From Mixophyes australis (lineage: Eukaryota > Chordata > Amphibia > Anura > Limnodynastidae), in contig JAVHZZ010000004.1 of assembly GCA_036250195.1 (NCBI GenBank), positions 139,496,229-139,560,228 of the forward strand: DNA of 64,000 bases. Reading direction: 5' to 3'. The translations under genes were made by a program, and so were the position numbers. Shown here piece after piece: positions 55,065 to 64,000 of this stretch (position 1 is its first letter; every line of letters begins with the position of its first letter). The notes under the pieces were generated by a model. That model made no database searches. It was not told the DNA's origin and saw only the letters and a program-made list of their open reading frames with translations.

Positions 55065-55195
55065 CAGCTGTAGGGAACTTAGACTGTAAGCTCCAGTGGG
55101 GCAGAGACACATGTGAATGACTACATATTATCTGTGCACTGCTGCATAATGTGATTAGTGCTATATAAAAAAATATAACAATAATAGTCTCTCAA
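55065..55195 (+). mobile_element. SINE tail fragment
   Basis: GGGAACTTAGACTGTAAGCT, CCAGTGGGGCAGAGAC and GTGCTATATAAAAAAATA match the 3' part of the window's SINE. A G run follows at 55218-55238. Confidence 0.75.
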
Positions 55196-55407
55196 CCTTT
55201 GTACACGTATCCCAAGTGGGGGGGGGGGGGGGGGGGGTTTACTTAGATAGATTCATAGCCTTCTTCTTTCCATTAAACATAACTCAAAATGACATTACAT
55301 TTCTTACTAAACAAGAAAACAAAAATATAAAACTAATCAGAAGTGGCATCTTTTAAAAAAATATTCACATACATAAGTAGTGGCTTGGTATACATTTGCT
55401 TAGTGTG

Positions 55408-57710
55408 ACAGGATGGACCTCCTTTGCCCCCTTGTCCATACTGCTGAGGACTAGCTGGGCTAGCCTTTCCACCGTCCCCTTTCTCCCAAATTGCACCTCT
55501 CTAAATGCAGTAGTAGGGGCATGCTGCTGCCACCACTAGGCTTCTTCTCTGGTAACTGGAACAGATTCCTTTTGGGTAACTCTCGTTGCTAGTGTACCCC
55601 AATGCTGGGCACCTGGGCTGGTACCCCTGACTTCTTGCCTTCAAATCAGGGTTGCTGTGGATGGTTACCCCTGGCAGATCACACTGGCCAGAGCTGCAGG
55701 CTAGCGGGCAGTACGTACTGGATGCAGGATCCCAACCTCAGATTAGCCGAATACCGGATTAGATTGGTCTAATCTGTAGGTTGCCGAAGGGAAGTATGTG
55801 TCAAAGCAGAATCTTGAAGCAGTGATGTTTTGTTAGCTCAATTAACCCTTATAAGGACAGTCACACACCAGTTTGTGGTACTAGCGATCTTTCCAGAAGT
55901 TACAGGTGGAATGATACATTACATGAAAAAACAGTGCTCTTTTTATGCAGATTCTGACACATGTAGGCAGGGGATAGCCCAGCCCACTGATTCTAGCTGG
56001 CGCCTAAACCTCTAAATTATTACATCAGATAATTTAAATGTGCATGAACTCCAAGTCTAGAGAAACATCACATCCCGATGTTAAGCTTTAACAAAAGTTA
56101 CATCAATTTTCTAAATGAATTTCTGGTTGCATTACTTAAATATTTCTGTCTTTGTTTTATTAGGGATTATAAATACATAATCTAGTCCATAGGTGCCGCT
56201 GTCATACGTCAATATAATAAATCAACACAATATTGTACTATATTTTAATTGTTTATCTTTTTGGGACTAGTCAATGTAATGAAAATGTCTTTGTTTTTTC
56301 TTTTAAATGATCAGGAATGACAGTATAGTCATTCATTAAACATCATTGCAATAAGTGATTAATAGACTATATTCTCCCGATTCCGACTCCTTTATCCAAT
56401 GTGAGACAGACAGGGGTGGAGTATTATGGGGGGTTTCAAACTAGGATTGGCCTTGAGGAACATCAATTATTTTGATTAGCTAATGTAAGTTCCTTCGGTC
56501 TAACAATATAACGTTATTATGGGACACGCCTACCCCCCTCGCACTATATAAGAGCTGTCGTTCCGTTCCCTGCCTTTCCCTTGAAAAAGCCTTGGAGTGA
56601 AACGCGCGTTGGTGTCTCGCCTTGCTGTACCATTCTCTGCTGTAAAATTCCTCTTCCTAGATCGCTCCCCAGATTGCTAGTAGGCAGGGTTACTCACATA
56701 ATCCCGCGATCACAGGTAGTAGGATCTCTGGGCAGTTTATTTTCCTTGCAGCATCACCTGCTCATTACAATACTCCTTTCTCCAGATTATTTTCCAGATT
56801 GTTACTCAGGCAGGATTTATCTATATGAACCTACGATTATAGAGACTCGACCTTTGGAAGGGGCAATTTATGTGTATGTGTGTTGGCAAAATAATACTTT
56901 ATATAGTAGCCCCATAGGTGTATATAATTGAATTGGTGAACCTAATTGGGTTAAGATCTCTTAGTGCTTTGAGTATAAGGGATATATACCCTTTTAGGAG
57001 CAATTTATGATTATAGACGGAGAGTCTGATTGATATATCTGTTTTATGATTAAACAACATATACTGACTGACATATTACAATCTAAATTAGATACTTTAA
57101 GTAAAATCAGTTATCTCTATATATACTATATGACTACGCGAAATATATACCTATACACATATTATTGAAATATATGGTTGCACCTAGGTCATGCAATTAG
57201 CGTTGCATTTTTAATTTCACAGGACACATGTTTTTTAGTTATTGTTTTTTAGTTATTTCGCTCTTTATCCAACCAATTCTATGATTTTAATATATATCTA
57301 ATAAAATGTATGTATTTTAATGTATTGGCCACCCTGGAGTGCCCCTTAAATACACATCTTCCTTTTTCCTCTTTCTGCATTATTTATGTAGTTCATCTAT
57401 CTTTATAGCAAGACTAGGTGATGGGTAACGACCTTCTGCTGGGCATTCAGGCTAAAGCATGTGTTTGTCACTTCGGAGATGAAGACTTACTTAGCATTTC
57501 CTGCCTTCAGCAAAACAGATTTCCTCTGACATAATACATAAGAAGTCAGTTCATTTCTAATACAAAAATAACACAGTATCAAAAAATCAGTATGTTTGCA
57601 ATTATATAAATTAGCGCCTGCTCCACTAATTGAGATACATTTCTATAATAAGTTATTTCTATGTGATCCAGCCTAAGTTTACGGGGTACTTGTTACGTAC
57701 AAAGTACCCC
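55408..57710 (+). repeat. Family X repeat, copy 2, split by a Penelope-like segment
   Basis: The two arms (about 55408-56150 and 57405-57710) match copy 1 at 43095-43855 in order: AGCAGTGATGTTTTGTTAGC, ACTAGCGATCTTTCC, TGACACATGTAGGCAGGGG, then GCATTCAGGCTAAAGC, CCTTCAGCAAAACAG, TGTGATCCAGCC. The central 1.25 kb is absent from copy 1 and is a later insertion. Confidence 0.6.
56160..57400 (+). mobile_element. Penelope-like terminal (promoter/ribozyme) segment
   Basis: It contains a TATA box (TATATAAG, 56545-56552) in a short GC-rich context and, 27 bases on, a hammerhead-like remnant: CTTGAAA (56580-56586), a short stem, GAAA (56599-56602), CGCGCG, GTT and GG. It also has the GAAACGCG signature shared with 6545-6588. 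The remaining 700 bases are AT-rich with AATAAA near 57299. No RT or endonuclease is seen, so it would be a pLTR-only or non-autonomous copy. Limits are estimated from the split of family X. Confidence 0.45.
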
Positions 57711-59211
57711 CTAAAGTGAGTAAAATTATCCACCACACTTTAGGGGCAATTTGATATTGATTTTATAAAATAATAAAATCAATTACTTTTATATTGGAAT
57801 TATAATGAAGAAAATAATATGTAGAACTATTTGGTCTCCTTCAAATAAGAACATTGATAGGAATGGTTTAAAAGTGCATTTTATAAATGTAGGTATGTTT
57901 TTTGGTTTTTATTTATGTGTGTTGAATTGGTGAATCTTTTTAGTCCATTTTTTTTGTCAGAAGAAATTGCCAACTAATCATGTTGTATTGATGCATTAAT
58001 TACTTCATCATTTTTGTCACGGTTGTTAATTTCAGTTACATTGGTACACTAGAAGTCTGCTGGATGATAGAAAAGATTGTTATTGCGCAACACATCTTCT
58101 TTCTAATGTGGTGTCACTCCCACAAATCATAATGTGGATAATGCATTGTGACTCTGCAGTCACTGTCACTTAAATCTCAATCATTCACTTTTTCAACTCT
58201 TTTTGACTCTTCTGCAGAAGAGCAGTTTAGAAAATCCTTATCTTGGTAATAAAGTCTGTCCTCTAGCTGTGGAGTCCACATTTTGTAATTTAGAATATTG
58301 CTGCAAAAGTTATCATTTGTATTTCCTTATTAATTTATTTCAAGTTCTTTGTACCAGCATGATAAATGTGTTTAAGGGGGAGGATAGTAACTAACGAAGA
58401 AAACAGTTCTCATAGCCCTCTCTGTCTGAATTCATAGACCTATTGCATGTCTGCAATATCAGAATTGGATTCTCCTACTTTGAGGAGCAGGAAGCTTTCC
58501 TTGTCAGCCATACGATACCCCCATAGTTGGGCGAGCTGTAAGAAGCTGAATGGTCTGTATGATGCTAGTATAAACATGGCTTTGGTCCTCCAGGCTAAAG
58601 ATACCAAATGAAAACAGTCACTGGTGAAGTAGCATTAAACAGAGCTAAGGCAGACACAATCTTCAGGGATAGCAATATTTTAGACAGATCATGGGCCTTT
58701 CTAAAGGCTCAAAGTGATGGCCTTCAAGTAATTTAAAACATCGGAGCTGCACACATATAGGGAAGTCTGAAATTAACCAAAATGATGTAGTCCTTGTCCC
58801 ACACCACCTTTTTTGTAGACAAGTGTATTTATATAAAGACCCAAATCAACAGTTATTACTACTATACCTTGACGCCTGGTATTATCCTGTTTTGTTTTTT
58901 GGCCTTAATGAACAGTAAAGCAAGATAAATGGTGTTACTGGAGCGGTATGGGTTCGGCTTATTAATTATTTATTTGATTTGTGTCTCTGTACAAAGTAGA
59001 AGATATTATCCTTGCTATTAGGCCAATTTCTTACACATTCATAGAAATTGGTGATGTAACGAAGTCCTAGAGGGTTCATGCAAGGTTTGCCAAATGCTCT
59101 AATTGCTAATTGCTGAGAAGATATTACAATGCTTTCTACATATAAGGTTTTTTTTTTTCAAGAGCTCCAGCTTAGCAATATAATCATCTCTTCCCTTTTC
59201 TTTTCTTGTAG
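57711..59211. other. Non-coding, presumed intron
   Basis: No element is recognised. It ends with a 20-base pyrimidine tract and TTGTAG acceptor. Confidence 0.5.
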
Positions 59212-59244
59212 GTCTGTTAATTGGACGGTCTCCACTTCCTGAAG
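59212..59244 (+). CDS. Candidate 33-nt host microexon
   Basis: It is framed by a strong acceptor (TTCCCTTTTCTTTTCTTGTAG) and a consensus donor (AAG/GTAAGT). Only one of three frames is open: two bases complete a codon, then LLIGRSPLPE, then one base is left. The incoming phase equals the outgoing phase of the candidate exon at 54289 (G plus GT makes a Gly codon), and 33 nt is a frame-preserving length that could be skipped. Gene not recognised. Confidence 0.5.
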
Positions 59245-59250
59245 GTAAGT

Positions 59251-62182
59251 TTAAAAAAAAGAAAAACGTATATGCCTACATAATCAGTTGTTATTGATTT
59301 TAACCTTTGTATGACAGGTACACTTCCATTTTGAATAATCTTACAAAGGTGTTTTTGAATTTTGGACAGCTTCCTTCCCCGTCATATTGTAGCAAACTGC
59401 TAGCCGCCCGGCCCCCTCCCATCAGGCTCCACCATTAGTTGCCGTCCCAGCAGGCTCCACTACTAGTCTCTGCCTCAAAAGGTTCCATCACAACTTGGAT
59501 GTGCTGTGTGATTTGTATTTGGTGGGCAGTTGTTATAGTAAAACATGTTGGCCAGAAGTGTGCGACTCCTTTTAATAGTTCATCTTTAGTAAACGCTTAA
59601 TTGTAGGGTTAACACAAATTCAAGTATGCCCTCTCTCGGCTATAAACGCTATAGGCATAGCTTTAATTATCGGTTGATGCATGCAGAAGTTCTTGTGACG
59701 CTAATCTCTAGGTCATTCAGAGCCAACTAACTAAAAGCTGGCAGTTTAATGTCACAGAAGGTTTTAGGGATATTCACTGTAATAAAATATGCACTCATAA
59801 CTGAATAATCAGTTTTGGGTGTAAAGTTTGACAAGTTAAACAGCAAAAATAATAATACAAAGAAGTTTGGCCAGGGTTGCTCTTCCCCCTAACATAGTCC
59901 CTGATTTACTATGTGTTAACACCATATATTTTATATAATGTGTTGTTCCTGTGGGACTTGCTTGTAAATTGTGTTAAGGTATCTATTTACCTTGCTATAG
60001 TATATTTGAGTTTATCTCAAGGGCCTTGAAAATATTGATATTGATTTAGGTGGAGGGACAGGGATGTTTTGTTGCTGTGTTGCATATGGAGGGAACTGCA
60101 ACAACACTGAATTCAAAAGGGAAATAAAAAAGATTTTAATGGGGCACTCCTAGGATGTGGAACATGAAAAGATTAAAAATTATTTAATCCTTTATTAGTC
60201 ATTTTATCAAAATAATGTGTTATGTATTAGTATCCCCTATTCATTAACACTGCGAAAATATGTGTGAAAGCCATTTATAAGTCTCGGTAATCAAATGGTT
60301 AGTGTGTAAGTTTCAGACACCCTAGTGTGTCTCCTGGTTCAGGATACACCCATCCATTATACATTTATACGATAGTACTCAAATCTGTCCGTCCTGCACA
60401 CTAGGGCAGATTCTAAAGCCTATTCTATAATTACTATTCATATGTAGTTGGAATTAGAATTTTGTAGATGACATTCGTTATATACAGGAGCTAATAAGGA
60501 TGACATTTTGCTAGAGTTTTTAGTTTTCGCAATTAAAGTCTTAAATTGCCACTTATTCTGCATATTTTAATTCACAAGTAACAGTTTCACACATTTGCAC
60601 TTTGGCGGTTATCTTGGTTTTTAATATTTTCGGTGTTAATGAACAAGGATCATGATATATATATCATATTATTTTAATGAAATAACTAATATTTCAGAAT
60701 TAAACTTTTTATTGTTATAATTTCCCACATTTTAGTAGTGCCCCACTAAATTACACTTTTATTTAAATCTTTTCCTTTTGCACCTTCTGGCATATAAAAC
60801 TATAATTCAAGAAGGAATATTTTTACTACATTTTATATAACTGCTCTAAAGGATGTCTCAGTACCTAGTATGGTTGGAACAGTTTTCTCTTAATTTAATA
60901 ATAATTTTTATTTTTTTATTGTGCACTCTTACATGTCTGTTAATTCAGAAATTTGTGTATGCAGCTAAGTCAGGAGAAACAGAAAATGATTTAGAAATGA
61001 TTTATTAAGAGCATGTGTCCTGCTTCCTCTCTGGATGTGACAGTTAATGATCTAATTAGATTTACTATGCAGACCAGACAGTCATTCTGTTACGCACATG
61101 CTTTTCTTGGTGTTTTCAAGTTGTGTTTGGTGAAGCTGACTTATGTGTATTGGAGTGGTCGAGGTCTATAGAGGAATCAGTTTACAGAAATTGAGATGGT
61201 TGAGGATAGTTCTCCTGTATAGCCAGGAAATTCTGTGTAGACAGCAAAGAAAACACCTCCTGAAGCAGATCACATTTCAAGCCTGTATGATGCATCTTGG
61301 TGTGTGTGTATAACCTCCTACACAGTCTAACGCACATGCAGATTAAAGAGCATACATTCACAAAAAAATGTGTTATGGTAAAAGCACAAACTAGCTTGCC
61401 ATAGTTCACATGCCAGTTTATTGCTTTCCTGTGTTGAACCCTTTTAGTTTTAGCTTTTGTATGTTGTACAATTTACTCTGCTTTATAGGGCTTATTACAC
61501 AAGTTCGAAATAAATCCCTAAATTATTATTTGAGACATCTCGTAACATTTACATATATATTTAATTTGCATAGTTTTCCATACTGTGATCAATCAATCTA
61601 TCAATCTATCTCGCATTAAGCATAGTTCCTTAAAAATGTGGTTGGCTAACCATAATTACTTCGGCACGTGTATAGTGTCATTAGCTGACCAGTGTTCCTG
61701 TGTAGTCCAATTATTCAGCCCAGTCACTGATCAATCTGATCTGAATGACAATTTGGTTTTGGTGGGCTGAGTTTCTTTAGCTACAAATTCACATTGTACC
61801 ATGTATGGCCTTCTTAAAGGCACACTAGCCCCCGTTTTATTTTTTATTTCCTGTATGTAATGGTCTAATATATTAAGAGATTAATATATATTTTGATGCA
61901 TAAATGGATTTTACAAACATGTTACTAATACTGTAAATGTTAAACTCTGCAAACACTGTTTTTGTCTTTGTCCCGTAATACCCTTATGACCCTCCCAAAG
62001 AGCTCCAGTCCAGTATTGGATATGCTGTCATTGAGCATAAGCACATGTTAGTGGTTTGAAAATATGTCCAACTGATGATGAAGGAAAAAGCAGGCGAAGA
62101 CCCCTGAATTTGCTCATTGCCTTTCTCGAAGAATAATTTAGAGCTTTCTTTAACATGCATCCAAACTTCTAGAGAGACTTGC
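59251..62182. other. Non-coding AT-rich sequence, presumed intron
   Basis: A short tandem patch at 59399-59470 repeats CAGGCTCCACTACTAGT-type units three times. No gene or bounded element was found. Confidence 0.5.
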
Positions 62183-64000
62183 CTACACTTGCTTCACGTT
62201 TCCTTTCTGCAAACAACCAATTGGATCCTTAACAGTCAGGCTTTTGTTCCATTCCACAGAGACTGCATTGACTGAGGTTGTCAAAGATTTTATCACTGCT
62301 AAAACTAAAGGCCAGTAGTCTCCTCTAATTCTCCTGATCTCTCTGCTGCATTTGACACAGTTGACCACTTTCTTCTCATACAAACGCTACAATCCCTAGG
62401 TCTTCAAGACACTGTTCTATCCTGGTTCTCATCCTACCTTTCTAATTGCTCTTTCAGTGTCCGTTTCTCTCGATCCACCTCTGCTCCGCTTCCTTTATTA
62501 GTTGGAGCACCACACGGCTCAGTCCTAGAATCCTCTCTATGCGGATGATACCCAAATTTATCTATCCTCTCCGTATCTCTCACCAACTGTGTTACAGAAT
62601 GTCCTGCCATTTCATCTTGGATGTCCTTTCACCAACTCAAATTCAGTCTTTCAAAAACAGAGTTAGTAATAATCCCACCCACCAACAGAAGCCTCCTTCC
62701 TGACATTTCTATTTCTGTTGACAACATGACCATAAATTACACCCCATAAGCTTGTTGCCTCTGTGGGATCCTTCACTCAGAACTATCCGTTGTTCCCCAC
62801 ATTGACTCTATATTTAAATCATGCAGCATACATTTAAAAAACATTTCCAGAATGCAAACATATCTTATACAATATCTTACACAAGACACTGCAAAAACTA
62901 ATTCATGCACTCATAATCTCCTGCATGGACTATTGCAATGCCCTCCTTACTGGTTTATAATCTATTCTGCATGCAGTGGCTAGATTGATTTTCCTTGCAA
63001 AATTGTTCTTCCTCTGCTGAAACATTCTGTCAGTCTCTACATTGGTTGCCTGTTTTTTACCGAATCCAATATAAAATACTTCTGCTAACCTACAAAGCCA
63101 TCAACAAAACTGTACCAACATACATTTCCTCACTTGTCTCAAAATATCTCCCAACTCAACACCTCCACAAAATCTGCGTGTCTCATCCACTCTCATTACA
63201 TGCTCTCATTCCCGTTTACAGGACTTTTTTTTGGGCTGCATACACTTTGGGCAGCACGGTGGCTAAGCACTTCTGCCTTACAGCACTGGGGTCATGAGTT
63301 CAATTCCTGACTTATTTGTGTGGAGTTTGTATGTTCTCTCCGTGTTTGCGCGGGTTTCCTCCGGGTGCTCCGGTTTCCTCCCACACTCCAAAAAACATAC
63401 TGGTAGGTTAATTGGCTGCTAACAAATTGACCCTTGTGTGTCTGTGTGTCTGTGTGTCTGTGTCTGTGTGTCTGTGTCTGTGTGTGTGTGTTAGGGAATT
63501 TAGACTCTGAGCCCCAATGGGGCAGGGACTGATGTAAATGAGTTCTCTGTATAGCGCTGCGGAATTAGTGGCACTATGTAAATTGATGATGATACACTCC
63601 CTTGCACAATAAGACTTTCGTCTGGTCTGCAAACCTTCAACTGTTTTCTGAAAAACCACCTCTTCGGGCAAGCTTATAATATTCCTCAACCATCTCTTAA
63701 CCTCAATAGGGGTTACCCTATTCTGACTATTTTCATAATTCGCACAAGACATCAACCCTCTGACCCTCTAACCATCATTGCTTTGTGACTGGATCATATA
63801 GCATACAAATCACTTTTTACCTTTGCGATCTGGCTGTACTGAAATACAATATGTAGACTTAACCTCATGTATCCAAGTCCCATTGTCCCTTAGATTGTAA
63901 GCTTGCGAGCAGGGTCTTCTTACCTCTTTGTCTGTATTACTCAGTATTGTTTATTTGTTCCCAATTGTAAAGTGCTATGGAATTTGCTAGCTCTATATAA
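62183..64000 (+). pseudogene. L2-like LINE ORF2 and 3' end, running to window edge
   Basis: The plus strand holds a decayed reverse transcriptase: [22 protein letters not shown] (62336-62368, catalytic Asp), [20 protein letters not shown], then [11 protein letters not shown] with YADD at 62538-62549, later SLHWLPVFYRIQYKILLLTYK and RTFFWAAYT. This is the L2-type arrangement. Stops and shifts are frequent, and the spacing between GAPHGSVL and YADD is shortened. It is interrupted by a SINE at 63247-63591. The 3' UTR has ATTGTAAGCTTGCGAGCAGG and ends CTATATAA at the window edge. Confidence 0.85.
63247..63591 (+). mobile_element. SINE inserted in the L2-like LINE
   Basis: This is the same family as 20061-20412 (GGGCAGCACGGTGGCTAAG to GGCACTATGTAAATTGATGA). 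It lacks six bases in the A-box region (AAGCACTT instead of AAGTGGTTAGCACTT). ATACACT is duplicated at 63240-63246 and 63592-63598, and the LINE reading continues across when the insert is removed. A TGTGTCTG run lies at 63437-63491. Confidence 0.92.

Overview
The window is vertebrate nuclear DNA, most likely from a frog (anuran). The evidence is the repeat content: Gmr1-like Ty3/gypsy elements, a Penelope-like element, L1/Tx1-like and L2/CR1-like LINEs, a tRNA-derived SINE, Tc1, hAT and Harbinger-like DNA transposons, and long AT-rich gene-free stretches with spliceosomal signals. Another amphibian or a fish cannot be excluded from sequence alone. No complete host gene, rRNA, canonical tRNA gene or CRISPR array is visible. 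Almost every long ORF belongs to a dead mobile element or to a stop-free tandem repeat.

Region 1-14,534 is a retroelement nest. A divergent gypsy remnant (1-648) is followed by a full-length Gmr1-like LTR retrotransposon on the minus strand (693-5952, element 1). Next come a 5'-truncated Penelope-like element on the minus strand (about 6007-8196), with a GIY-YIG endonuclease, a promoter-like block and a hammerhead-ribozyme-like motif, and an unclassified repeat with a 57-bp minisatellite (8321-9515). A truncated minus-strand LTR (9520-9653) then lies head-to-head with a second, plus-strand Gmr1-like element (9674-14534, element 2). Both elements carry gag, protease, integrase, then reverse transcriptase and RNase H. 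Integrase lies before reverse transcriptase, the reverse of the usual Ty3/gypsy order and the hallmark of the Gmr1 lineage. Their Gag has a capsid segment resembling the SCAN domain. Both are broken by stops, frameshifts and, in element 2, a deletion removing most of the polymerase palm.

Region 14,535-48,600 is mostly unique or decayed sequence. It holds scattered LINE and SINE pieces, four copies of one MITE family with TAA target duplications, hAT and Harbinger-like MITEs with readable target duplications, a Helitron-like element, several near-perfect hairpins and a CpG-rich block near 17.5-17.75 kb that could be a promoter.

Region 48,605-53,318 holds a hAT-like element swollen by a 37-bp minisatellite, then a Tc1 element split by a solo LTR. 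From 53.3 kb to the end the sequence looks intronic. Two short splice-bounded segments (54289-54328 and 59212-59244) have compatible phase and may be exons of one plus-strand host gene, interrupted by a repeat that itself contains a Penelope-like promoter/ribozyme segment. The window ends in an L2-like LINE with a SINE inserted in it.
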